Assembly: GCF_000427885.1 (NCBI RefSeq)
Contig: NZ_ATYW01000001.1
Coordinates: 116,699-180,698 of the forward strand
Length of the DNA stretch: 64,000 nucleotides
Direction of reading: 5' to 3'
Source: Glycomyces tenuis DSM 44171
Lineage (GTDB): Bacteria > Actinomycetota > Actinomycetes > Mycobacteriales > Micromonosporaceae
Part shown: in pieces, positions 41,063-50,295 of the stretch
Layout of the letters: the number at the start of each line of letters is the position of its first letter
Position numbering within the stretch: the stretch's first letter is position 1
Translations under genes and position numbers: made by a program
The notes under the pieces: generated by a model
The model's database searches: none
What the model was told of the DNA's origin: nothing
Seen by the model: only the letters and a program-made list of their open reading frames with translations

Positions 41063-44000
41063 TCAGGGGTGCTCGCCCGACTCGGTCCGCCACCGTTCCA
41101 GGCGGCCGCGGAGCCGCTGAGTCTCCTCGGACCGCTCGCCGTTCGCCGCGGTCGACTCCTCCACGAGCGTCCGCAGCAGCGCCGCGGCGGCGTCCTCCCT
41201 CCCCGTCCTGCCGTACACGTCCGCGAGTTCGGCGCGGGCCTTGCGGACTCTGGGGCCGTCTGGCCCGTGCAGGCGCCGCCGCTCGGCCACCAGTGCCTCG
41301 GCCTCGGACACCGCGTCCGGGAACCGGCCGACCTCGATGCACAGTTCGACGATCTTGCGCCAGGAGCGGAAGACCAGATTGTGGCCCTCGGGCAGGATGG
41401 CGCGTTCATCCTTTCGCAACTGCCGCATCTCGGCGAGCGCGCGCGAGTGGTCCCCGCTCTCGGCGCGGCAGCGGGCGAGATTGGCCCGGTCCTTGAACCG
41501 CTGGTTGAGGGCCACGTTGAACCGGTCGTGGTCGGCGATGAGCTGTTCGTGCTCGGCGACGGCCTCGGCGCACGCGCCGGCCTGGTGAAGTTGGAGCGCC
41601 AGTTGCCTGCGGCACTCGTCGAGCGTCGGGCTGTACTCGCCGAAGCGCTTCTTGGCGCGGTCCACGCACTGACGTTGCACGAGCACCGCATTGGCGTGGT
41701 CCCCGACCTCCTCATGCCACTTCACGAGGCGCTTGTACTCCCGCAGGACGAGTCGCGCGTCGACTCCGCGGCGTTCGTACTCGGCGATCGCCCGCTCCTG
41801 CGCGAGGATCGCGCCGCTCCACTCACCGGAGTCCCATTGCCGCCGGGCCTCCTCCGAACGCAGGCTGAGACCGCGCCACTCCTCGTCTTCGAGCGCCGCC
41901 CGCTCCCGGGGGGACGCCTCGCCCTCGGCGGGCGGCCCCGGCAGCATCGCCGCCTCTCGCCGGTACTGCTCGAGCTGGCGGCGTGTGCGGTTCGTGTCGG
42001 GATGCCCTTCGCCTCGCAGGCGTATCCGGTCGTCCAGGAGCCGTTGCCGTTCGGCGATCGCGCCGTCCATGTCCCCGGCCTCTCGGCGCTGGTGGGCGAG
42101 GCATTCCCTCACGTGAAAGTTCTCAGGGGCGTCGGCGGGCAGCACCTTCAGCTGGTCGTCGAGGAGCTGTTCGAGTTCGGCGACGGCGGCGGCGTGGTCG
42201 CCGAGGTTGCCACGGCATGTCGCGATCTCACGGCGCACGCGGAAGGCCTTGCGGTCCGTCTCTCCCATGCGGTCCCTGGTCTCGCGGAGCAGTTGCTCCA
42301 GTTCTTCCAGGCTTCGTTCGTGGTCGCCCAGGTCGCCGTGGAGCACGGCCAGGTGTCTGCGCGTGCTCAGCGTCGCCGGGTGGCCCGCCTTCCGCTGGTC
42401 CTCGAGGAGCCGCTCGAACTCGATGAGCGCCTGCCTTCGCCGGCCCGCCTTCCGCATCCACTGGATGAGTTTGAACCGGTGTTCCAGCGGCAGTTCATGC
42501 CGCTCGCCGTGTTCGGCTTCGAGCATCTTCACGATCGCTTGGAACTCGGTGATCACCCTTTCGTATTCGCCTACTTCGCCGAGCCACCGCGCCCGGTATT
42601 TGCGCGTTATGAGGATCTGCGGGTCCCCTTCGGGCAGTGTCCTGCGCTGCTCGGCGAGCACCTCGCCGAGCTCTCTGATCGCGCGCTCGGGGTCGCCGCT
42701 CTCGCCGATCCAGCGCGCGAGCTCCCTGCGCGTCACCAGCGTCTCCTGGTCGTTCGCTCCAAAGCGCTCGATCTGGAAGTCCCGGAGTGCGGTCAGCTCC
42801 GCGATCGCGTCGTCGACGGCGCGCGAATTCCCGAGCGCGGTGGCGAGCCGTCGACGGGCGCGCATGGTTTCGAAGTGGCGCTCGCTGTGGCGCTTTCGCA
42901 GCGTTTCGAGGATGCTCCGGCGTTCCTCGACCGCCGAGACGGGGTCGCCCGCTTCAGTGCCCCATCTGGCCTTTCGGTCCTTGACCTTGACGACGTCACG
43001 CCTGCCGCGATCGCCGATATGCCCGAGTCGTTCCGCCAGAACCGTGAAGTGCTCTTCCGCCGCCTTCGCGTGGCCTGCCGCTCCGAGACTGTCGCCCGCG
43101 CGGTACAGGAGGGTGTGGACGGCGGGCTTGAGCAGCGCGTCTCCGCTCTGCTGGAAGAGGGTGAGCGCGTTGGCCCGCAGCAGCGCGGCGGCGGTGAAGT
43201 CGCGTCCCCGGTCGGGCCAGGTCTTCAGCAGCGCGTCGGCGGCGACGTTGGCGGTCTCCTCCTTCTCATGCCGGTTCATCCGGTCGAACACGACGCGCTG
43301 GATGAGCGCGTGGACGCGAAACCGGCTGCCGTCCCAGTCGAGCACGCTGAACTTGTTCAGGCGGGACAGGACATCGGTGCTCGTGTCGTCGTTCACGGCG
43401 TCCTCGCCCGTGGCCGAGTCGAGCGACTGCCGCAGGTACCGCCGCCCAGCCACGGTGTCCAGGATGTCGGACGGTATGCCGTTGGGGCTGAGCATGCAGG
43501 CGAGGCGTAGGACCGCCCTGGCCACACCGCGATGCGGCTGCTGTTCGGCCGCTTCGAGTGACAGCGAGCAGGTGACGGCGTAGGGCTCGACGTGCCCGTC
43601 GGGGAGGCTCTCGGGTGCGAGCTTCGCGAGGCCGGCGCTCCGGTCCGAGAACAGCTTCAGGTACTGCTCGCAGCTGAAGCCGGGCCGGTCCTCGATGTAG
43701 GCGGCGGCCTGCGCGAGTGCGAGCGGAAGGCACCCGAGGGCCTCGCTCAGCCGCTCGGCTCCGCGCATCGCCTTCGTGTCGCTGAGACGGCCCCGCAGGA
43801 AGTCCATGGCCTCTTGGGGAGTGAAGACGTCGACCGCGACAGGGGCGCCGTATCCGTTGAACGCGGCGTCTCTGCGGCGGGTGGTGATGACCATGCGCCC
43901 GTTCGGATTGTCCGGGGGGTAGAAGTCGTTCAGGTCGTTCGGGTCGGTGACGTTGTCGAACACCACCATCCAGCGTTTGTCGGTGAACCCGTCCAGCTGA

Positions 44001-44491
44001 TTCAGGAAATCTTGGGCGTCCCCTTCGGGGTCGTCGGCGGAGCGGCCGCTCACGCGGGCCGCGGCGATCCGCATGTCGGCGGCGATGGACTCGCGGGACG
44101 AGGCGTCGATCCAGACGAGGAGGTCGAGTTCGCGCGCGTTCCAGAGCCGGTTGGCGAGCCTGGCGGCGAGCTGGGTCTTCCCCACGCCGCCCATGCCGGA
44201 CAGGACGTGCGAGAGCAGCGCGCCGTCCTCGGGCGCGGGGGCGGACGCCAGCAGGCGGTCGGTTTCGCGTTCGAGCGCCCCGAGGGTGCTCCTGGGGGAG
44301 CGCCCCACGCGGATGGGCCAGGAGACCTCGGGCTTCGAGCCCTGGTAGATGTTGATGCGGTCGGCCCTGTTGTTGTGAATCGTGTCGGCGACGTTCAAGT
44401 CGCCTTGGACGTGCTGCTCCGACACATTGAGGGTCGTCCCCGCCTCTGGCTCGGTCGTGGGCGCTCGGCCTGGGTCGTGGTCCTCATCCAC
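41063..44491 (-). CDS. STAND NTPase (NB-ARC-like) with long TPR array
   Basis: A 1142-aa protein, GTG 44491. Residues 22-40 hold VSEQHVQGDLNVADTIHN, a motif shared with the small upstream protein. The NB-ARC-like module has Walker A GMGGVGKT (99-106), Walker B WMVVFDNV (about 173-180), VITTRRR (RxxR-like) and GCLPLALAQAAAYIE (GLPL). A winged-helix-like region follows, ending HALIQRVVFDRM. From about residue 480 to the end are ~14 tetratricopeptide-like units (for example AIAELTALRDFQIERFGANDQETLVTRRELA). STAND proteins act as switches in signalling and antiphage defence. No nuclease or TIR effector is fused. It may rely on a partner. Confidence 0.85.
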   Translation of the reverse strand: MDEDHDPGRAPTTEPEAGTTLNVSEQHVQGDLNVADTIHNNRADRINIYQGSKPEVSWPIRVGRSPRSTLGALERETDRLLASAPAPEDGALLSHVLSGMGGVGKTQLAARLANRLWNARELDLLVWIDASSRESIAADMRIAAARVSGRSADDPEGDAQDFLNQLDGFTDKRWMVVFDNVTDPNDLNDFYPPDNPNGRMVITTRRRDAAFNGYGAPVAVDVFTPQEAMDFLRGRLSDTKAMRGAERLSEALGCLPLALAQAAAYIEDRPGFSCEQYLKLFSDRSAGLAKLAPESLPDGHVEPYAVTCSLSLEAAEQQPHRGVARAVLRLACMLSPNGIPSDILDTVAGRRYLRQSLDSATGEDAVNDDTSTDVLSRLNKFSVLDWDGSRFRVHALIQRVVFDRMNRHEKEETANVAADALLKTWPDRGRDFTAAALLRANALTLFQQSGDALLKPAVHTLLYRAGDSLGAAGHAKAAEEHFTVLAERLGHIGDRGRRDVVKVKDRKARWGTEAGDPVSAVEERRSILETLRKRHSERHFETMRARRRLATALGNSRAVDDAIAELTALRDFQIERFGANDQETLVTRRELARWIGESGDPERAIRELGEVLAEQRRTLPEGDPQILITRKYRARWLGEVGEYERVITEFQAIVKMLEAEHGERHELPLEHRFKLIQWMRKAGRRRQALIEFERLLEDQRKAGHPATLSTRRHLAVLHGDLGDHERSLEELEQLLRETRDRMGETDRKAFRVRREIATCRGNLGDHAAAVAELEQLLDDQLKVLPADAPENFHVRECLAHQRREAGDMDGAIAERQRLLDDRIRLRGEGHPDTNRTRRQLEQYRREAAMLPGPPAEGEASPRERAALEDEEWRGLSLRSEEARRQWDSGEWSGAILAQERAIAEYERRGVDARLVLREYKRLVKWHEEVGDHANAVLVQRQCVDRAKKRFGEYSPTLDECRRQLALQLHQAGACAEAVAEHEQLIADHDRFNVALNQRFKDRANLARCRAESGDHSRALAEMRQLRKDERAILPEGHNLVFRSWRKIVELCIEVGRFPDAVSEAEALVAERRRLHGPDGPRVRKARAELADVYGRTGREDAAAALLRTLVEESTAANGERSEETQRLRGRLERWRTESGEHP

Positions 44492-44816
44492 CGCTGAGCC
44501 CTCCCACGGCCCCCGCCAGCCTGGTCACGATTCCCGTCGCCTTGTCGCAGATGTCGATGACCCGGTCGAAGCGCTTTCGCGCGGCTCCGCGGTCGTCCGC
44601 CTTCAGATCGGCGCGGGCGGCGACCAGTTCGGCGCTCACCTTCTCGCGGGTCTCGGCGTCCACCTCCAGTTCCCGCACCGCCGCCAGCGCCCGGTCGAAC
44701 TCGACCGCCAGGGTGCGGGCGTCGATGGGGCTGTGCTCGCCGTGGGTGATGTTGAAGGTGTCACCCACGTACGAGTTTCCGTGTACCGTCTGTTTGTTCA
44801 CATTGAAAGTCGCCAT
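44484..44816 (-). CDS. Small partner protein of the STAND NTPase
   Basis: A 110-aa protein; ATG 44816 lies 1-2 nt after GGAGG, so the ribosome site is close, and ATG 44843 is an alternative. Residues 6-22 (VNKQTVHGNSYVGDTFN) match the pattern V-x2-Q-x-V-x-G-x3-V-x-DT seen at 23-37 of the STAND protein. The C-terminal part is a helical hairpin (LEVDAETREKVSAELVAARADLKADDRGAARKRFDRV) with a Gly-rich end. Its stop overlaps the STAND start by 8 bp. Likely a co-expressed sensor, adaptor or regulator. Confidence 0.65.
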   Translation of the reverse strand: MATFNVNKQTVHGNSYVGDTFNITHGEHSPIDARTLAVEFDRALAAVRELEVDAETREKVSAELVAARADLKADDRGAARKRFDRVIDICDKATGIVTRLAGAVGGLSGG

Positions 44817-44941
44817 CCCTCCATAATGCCGCAATTCAGCCATGTGCGCAGCATTCATGTTTCCGCGGAGGCGGGCGGCACCGCTCCTTTGACGCGGGTG
44901 CCGCGGCGTGCCTAGGATTGCCGCGGCGAAGGGAGCGACAG

Positions 44942-45913
<972 letters not shown>

Positions 45914-46161
45914 GCCTGCTCGCGGCCTCCTGTCGTGCCGCAAGGGGTTTCGATGAGCGCTTTCCGCGGTCGGCCGTGGGCCGAGCCGGGGAGCCCGAAA
46001 TCGCCGCGAGGAAGGCGCCGGGAATCGAGCGGCTCGATCGCCGAGTGGGGTCGGCCGGTGAACAGGGGCGTTCGGCAGCTGGGACGGACCCGTGATCGTT
46101 CCATGATCGCGCCCTGTCAGATGGGCGGACTGTTCCCGTGCCGTGCCGAGAGAGGTCCGCT

Positions 46162-46512
46162 GTGCGCAACGATCGAGAAGTCAAGAAGGTGCCGCTGGTC
46201 TTCGCGGTGCTCTGCGGTCTGCTGGGGCTCGTGCTCCTGTTCTTCTCCGCCCCCGGCGAGGAGGAGGTGCTGGTGTTCGACGGCAATGTCGTGCAGCCCT
46301 ATGACGAGTGCGTGGTCCTCGACTACGACTTCTTCGACGGCCGGGACCAGGGCGAGAGCGGCGACTGCAGGGACATCGCCGACCGCGAGGTCCGCGAGCA
46401 CGGCTGGCGGACCGGGCCCCTCACCTACGCCCTGGCCTCGCTCCTCGTCTGCGCGATGCTGGCGTGGCTGTCCACACCGGACAAGCGGGCCGCGAGGCAG
46501 AGCCGGCGTTGA
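46162..46512 (+). CDS. Small membrane protein
   Basis: A 116-aa protein. GTG 46162 lies 6 nt after AGAGG, preferred over ATG 46138. Two hydrophobic segments (VPLVFAVLCGLLGLVLLFFSA and LTYALASLLVCAMLAWLS) flank an extracellular loop of ~50 residues with two Cys (DECVV, GDCRD), probably disulfide-linked. Not recognised. Confidence 0.6.
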   Translation: MRNDREVKKVPLVFAVLCGLLGLVLLFFSAPGEEEVLVFDGNVVQPYDECVVLDYDFFDGRDQGESGDCRDIADREVREHGWRTGPLTYALASLLVCAMLAWLSTPDKRAARQSRR

Positions 46513-46530
46513 CCCGACCGGACACCCCCG

Positions 46531-47451
46531 TCATGCGGCGGCGGTGCGGAAGTCGGTGGGGCTCTGGCCCCGGCGGCGTTTGAACGCGGCGCTGAACCCG
46601 AACGGGTCGGCGTAGCCGACGGCCCGCGCCACCTGCGCCACCGTCAGGTCCCGGTCGCTCAGGAGCTCTTCGGCGCGCTCCATGCGCCACTCGGTCAGGT
46701 AGCTCAGGGGCGGCTCGCCCATGACCTCGGTGAAGCGCTTGGCGAACAGCGCCCGGGAGACCCCGGCCTCGGCCGCGAGCGAGGCCACCGTCCAGGGCTT
46801 GAACGGCTCGCTGTGGACGGCCTCCAGGGCGGGCCCGACCACGGCGTCGGCGAAGCCCCGGTACCAGCCGGGCGCGTCCTGCCCCTCCCGGTCGAACCAG
46901 GCGCGGAGCGTGCAGACCAGGCCCCAGTCGAAGAGCCGGTCGATGAGCGCCTGCGTGCCGGGGCGCCGGTCGGTGAGCTCCATCGCGGAGGTGTCCAGCC
47001 ACGCGCAGGCGTCGGGGTCCTCGTCGATGACCAGGGCGGGCGGCAGGGCCCGCAGCAGCCGTTCGTGGCGGCGCCCGGTGTTGCGGTAGGCGCCGACGAA
47101 GATCGACGTGGCGTCCTGCTCGCCGTGGCCGTTCGCGGGCGCCCGGCCGGGGACGCACGACTCGGTGTCGAAGCAGGTGATCCAGTACTCGGTGTGCGGC
47201 CGCTCGGCCGAGGCGGCGGTGTCGGCGAGCCGGAACGGCTCATTGCCGCGGATGACGGCGGTCTGGCCGCCCTTGAGCCCGACCTCGCCGCCGCCGGGCA
47301 GGAGCAGGACGCCGCTGCCCTGCGTCATGGTGAGCATGGTCAGCGGCGCGCGGTCGTCGAAGTAGAGCACCCAGGGGGCTTCGAGGACGGCGTCGTTGAA
47401 GACGGCGCCCTCGGCGCGGATGCCGCCGAGGAGTTCACTCAATGGGTCCAT
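46531..47451 (-). CDS. AraC-family regulator with N-terminal cupin
   Basis: A 306-aa protein; ATG 47451. The N-terminal domain is cupin-like (LLLPGGGEVGLKGGQTAVIRG), as in the 'AraC_binding/Cupin_6' group. The C-terminal pair of HTHs is TVASLAAEAGVSRALFAKRFTEVMGEPPLSYLTEWRMERA and LTVAQVARAVGYADPFGFSAAFKRRRGQSPTDFR, both standard AraC. It diverges from a NAD(P)H oxidoreductase 123 bp away, which is its probable target. Confidence 0.87.
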   Translation of the reverse strand: MDPLSELLGGIRAEGAVFNDAVLEAPWVLYFDDRAPLTMLTMTQGSGVLLLPGGGEVGLKGGQTAVIRGNEPFRLADTAASAERPHTEYWITCFDTESCVPGRAPANGHGEQDATSIFVGAYRNTGRRHERLLRALPPALVIDEDPDACAWLDTSAMELTDRRPGTQALIDRLFDWGLVCTLRAWFDREGQDAPGWYRGFADAVVGPALEAVHSEPFKPWTVASLAAEAGVSRALFAKRFTEVMGEPPLSYLTEWRMERAEELLSDRDLTVAQVARAVGYADPFGFSAAFKRRRGQSPTDFRTAAA

Positions 47452-47573
47452 GCCCACGATGATAGACGAACACACATGCATCGGAGTGTCTCAACCATCG
47501 ACCGTCCACGGATTCGGCGCTGTACTTGGGTGCATCGCCCGAAACGGCGAGCCCGAAACCCAAGGAGGACAAC

Positions 47574-48230
47574 ATGGACACCGACCCCACCGCGCTCGTC
47601 GTCGTGGCCCACCACCGCGCCGGCTCCCTCACGGCGCACATCGCCGGCCTGATCGCGAAGCGCCTGGAGGCCGCCGGGTACCGGATCGACCTGATGGATC
47701 TGCACGGCGAGGGCTTCGATCCGAACATGACCGTCGCGGACCAGCCGGACTGGAACGACCGCGACAAGGTCTACTCGGAGGAGACCCGGGCCCACATGGG
47801 CCGCATCCTGGCGGCCGACGTGATCGTGCCGGTCTTCCCGATCTACTGGCAGAGCGTCCCGGCGATCATGAAGGGCTGGATCGACCGCGTGTGGAACTAC
47901 GGCTTCTCCTACGGGCGCAGCAAACCCAGGCTCGCCGGGAAGCGCATGCTGTGGATGGGACTGGCCGGAGCCGGGGCGGACGACCCCATCGTGCCGGTGA
48001 TGAAGGAGAACATGGACCGCGGCCTGCGGGACGCGATCTCCTTCTACAACGGCATCACCGAGGCCGCCGTGGAGGTGCTGTACGACACCGAGGGCGAGCC
48101 GCAGTACGTGGACGAGGACGGCAACTTCACCAAGGGCGAGGCCCTCGTGGGGGCCGAGCGCGAGGCGCACTTCGCGGCGCTGGAGAACGAGGCCGTGGAG
48201 CACGTCGAGAAGTTCCTGGGCCTCGCCTGA
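47574..48230 (+). CDS. Flavodoxin-like NAD(P)H oxidoreductase
   Basis: A 218-aa flavodoxin_2 family protein (MdaB/NQO-like). LVVVAHHRAGSLTAHIAGLIAKRL is the flavin phosphate loop region, then DLHGEGFDPNM, VIVPVFPIYWQSVPAIMKGWIDRVW (flavin ring region) and FSYGRSKPRLAGKRML. ATG 47574 follows AAGGAGGACAAC. A family member would be a FMN/FAD quinone reductase; the specific substrate is unknown. It diverges from the AraC regulator. Confidence 0.88.
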   Translation: MDTDPTALVVVAHHRAGSLTAHIAGLIAKRLEAAGYRIDLMDLHGEGFDPNMTVADQPDWNDRDKVYSEETRAHMGRILAADVIVPVFPIYWQSVPAIMKGWIDRVWNYGFSYGRSKPRLAGKRMLWMGLAGAGADDPIVPVMKENMDRGLRDAISFYNGITEAAVEVLYDTEGEPQYVDEDGNFTKGEALVGAEREAHFAALENEAVEHVEKFLGLA

Positions 48231-49187
48231 GCGGCCTCGGGAGAGCGCGGTCGGGACCGATTCGGCGGGAATGCGAGCCTCGAATCGGTTCCGATCGCGC
48301 GCTCGGTCGCTGGGGCGGCCGTGGAGGATGGTGCGCAGGAGGCCAATTGCCGCACGACTCCATGATCATTTTCAGCCCTTATTCACCGAGCATTCTGAGT
48401 CAAGGGTGCAGCGATTCCACTTCTGCCCGAAATACCATTGCCCCAATGTGAACATAACGATTTCATAACCGTCTCCGACACCCTCTCGGAGAAGGCGCCG
48501 GCCGTCGCGCGCGGCGAACCGCTCGCACCGCGAAGGCGGCACCGGCCCTCCCGGCGGAGCCCCCATGCGGCCCCGTCGGCGGCGTGACGTCCCGCCTGAA
48601 GTCCGGAACCGGCTGCGCCTCAGTCCAGACCCCGGGTGTCCGTCCATATGAGTCTATCGGCGGGCACGGCGGACTCCCTCGGCCGAGCCGGTCTCGGTCC
48701 GATCCCCTCGACGCGGCCGGGCGCCGGCGCCGACTCGGAACCCCGTCGTCGCATTGCCCCTCAATATGGCCTCCGGTCGTTACAATTGATCCAGTACCGA
48801 CGTTCGGATTCCAGCCCCACTTGGAACCGATGGTGAAACGACTGCGCCAGGAGGCCTCCGCTCGCAACCGAATGATTCACCCTCCTATCCGAGAACCGTC
48901 TGTTCATCGAAAATCCACCGATCCGATACGACAAGAATCATAAGGCCGCCGGGTAGAGCCATCTATTGGGGACACAGCCGTCGCAAATCACCCCTATACG
49001 ACATAGCACCGATATCCGAATTGTGAATTCCCCACCGGAATTCGAAGTCACGAGACGGCCGGCGAACACCCCCGGCCCGTACCCGCCGACCGAACACGCG
49101 CGCGGCCCCAGGGAGCCGGGCTCGTCCTCCTCCCCTGTCCGCGATCCATGACCCGCATAGCTCCTCGATGCAATAGGGACCGAACCC
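48231..49187. other. Long intergenic region before the RiPP cluster
   Basis: About 950 bp without a supported gene. It begins with a hairpin GGGACCGATTCG / CGAATCGGTTCC (48253-48264 with 48281-48292), likely the end of the oxidoreductase transcript. The middle (48360-48460) is AT-richer than the surroundings, with runs such as TGATCATTTTCAG. The right part leads to the LuxR gene and should hold its promoter. I see no tRNA, repeat array or coding signal. Confidence 0.5.
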
Positions 49188-49931
49188 TTGAAAGCGAACC
49201 GCGCCGCACTGGCCCCCAAGACGTCCGCTCCCGTCCGGAACCCCGCATTCCTCGAACACCCGCGGCACCCCACAGGGGCCGCCGAGACCCACCAGACCAT
49301 CGCCGTCGCGGTGGCCTCTCCCGAAACGGTGACGCTGTCGGGACTCGCCGCCGTCATCGGCGAACAGGACGACTTCAAAGTGGTGCACACCGAGTGCGAC
49401 ATCGAGGTCTCCCTGATCTCGCTCGACGAGCGCCGGCCGGACGTCCTGGTCACCGAGTCCTGCTTCGCGGGCAGCTGCGTCCTGGAGACCATCGAGCGGG
49501 CGACCCCGCCGGTGCCGGTCGTCGTCTTCTCACACCACCGCTCCACACTGGTGCTTCGGCGCGCGCTGCAATGCGGCGTCAGCGGGTTCGTCACGCGCGA
49601 GGCGAGCGCGGCCACGCTGCACGAGGCGATCCGGCGGGTCGCCTCCGGCTCGGTCTACGTGGACCCCACTCTGGGGGCGGAACTGGCCGAGCACCACGGC
49701 CTCCACGGGCTCACCGCCCGCGAACTCGACGTCCTGCACCTGGTGGCCACCGGCCACACCACCGCCGAGATCGCCGCCTCGCTGTACGTCGGCGAGCGGA
49801 CCGTCGAGGCCTGCCGCGCCTCCCTCAAGCAGAAGCTCGGCCTCAGCACCAAGGCGCAGATCCACGCCTACGCCAGGGACAAGGGCATGCTCGCCGACTG
49901 CTCCTGCGTGCCCGTTCCGAACCCGCGCTGA
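49188..49931 (+). CDS. LuxR-type regulator with atypical receiver-like domain
   Basis: A 247-aa protein, TTG 49188 start. Residues ~35-150 look like a response-regulator receiver (TIAVAVASPETVTLSGLAAVI, ALQCGVSGFVTREAS), but the phosphoacceptor region reads PDVLVTESCFAGS, lacking the usual Asp. The C-terminal HTH is a clear LuxR/GerE domain (LTARELDVLHLVATGHTTAEIAASLYVGERTVEACRASLKQKLGLST). An aspartate-free receiver would not be phosphorylated normally. It lies 102 bp to the left of the RiPP terminator, transcribed rightward toward it, and is the best candidate for a cluster regulator. Confidence 0.82.
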   Translation: MKANRAALAPKTSAPVRNPAFLEHPRHPTGAAETHQTIAVAVASPETVTLSGLAAVIGEQDDFKVVHTECDIEVSLISLDERRPDVLVTESCFAGSCVLETIERATPPVPVVVFSHHRSTLVLRRALQCGVSGFVTREASAATLHEAIRRVASGSVYVDPTLGAELAEHHGLHGLTARELDVLHLVATGHTTAEIAASLYVGERTVEACRASLKQKLGLSTKAQIHAYARDKGMLADCSCVPVPNPR

Positions 49932-50031
49932 CCTCCTCCCCCTCGGCTCCGCCCGGCCGATCGACCCGGCATCCGGCCGCGGCGCGGCGCCCGAATACGC
50001 GCATTTGTCACGAAATACCGGGGGTATAGTC

Positions 50032-50069
50032 GAAAAACGGGCCCGGGACGGCATTGGAGTCCCGGGCCC
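50032..50069 (-). terminator. Intrinsic terminator of the RiPP operon
   Basis: On the minus strand an 11-bp perfect stem, GGGCCCGGGAC / GTCCCGGGCCC (50059-50069 with 50039-50049) with a 9-nt loop, is followed by CGTTTTTC. It lies 28 bp after the precursor stop codon and marks the 3' end of the cluster. Confidence 0.9.
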
Positions 50070-50096
50070 TGCCAGTCGACTCGACTAGCGCTCGAC

Positions 50097-50294
50097 TCAG
50101 GTCGAGCTCAGGGAGCAGCACGAGGTCGCACCACAGCACGAGCAGGAATCGCACGAGCTGATGGCCGACGACGCGCCGGTCTCCGGCATGGCGACGGCGT
50201 CACGCACCGTCGCGACCTCGATGGCGTCGAACGACAGGTCGTCGAGGTCGAGTCCCTCGAAGTCGAACTCAGTCGCAGTAGGGGTCGGGTTCAT
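50097..50294 (-). CDS. Thiopeptide-type RiPP precursor peptide
   Basis: A 65-aa peptide. I choose ATG 50294, 8 nt after AGGAGG, over GTG 50303, which lies on top of that site. The leader is acidic and hydrophobic (FDFEGLDLDDLSFDAIEV), then VATVRDAVAMPETGAS, closely resembling the lactazole-type leader end (LRDTVALPENGAS, from memory). The core is Ser/Cys-rich: SSAISSCDSCSCCGAT followed by SCCSLSST. It has 6 Cys (potential thiazoles), several Ser (dehydroalanine/oxazole) and a C-terminal Thr. The site AAAGGAGG overlaps the end of the ADH gene, and a terminator follows. This is the last gene of the operon. Confidence 0.93.
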   Translation of the reverse strand: MNPTPTATEFDFEGLDLDDLSFDAIEVATVRDAVAMPETGASSAISSCDSCSCCGATSCCSLSST

Positions 50295-50295
50295 C

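Noticed and set aside
46138-46161. Upstream start of the small membrane protein
   Set aside because: GTG 46162 has the ribosome site; the additional codons would lie across it.
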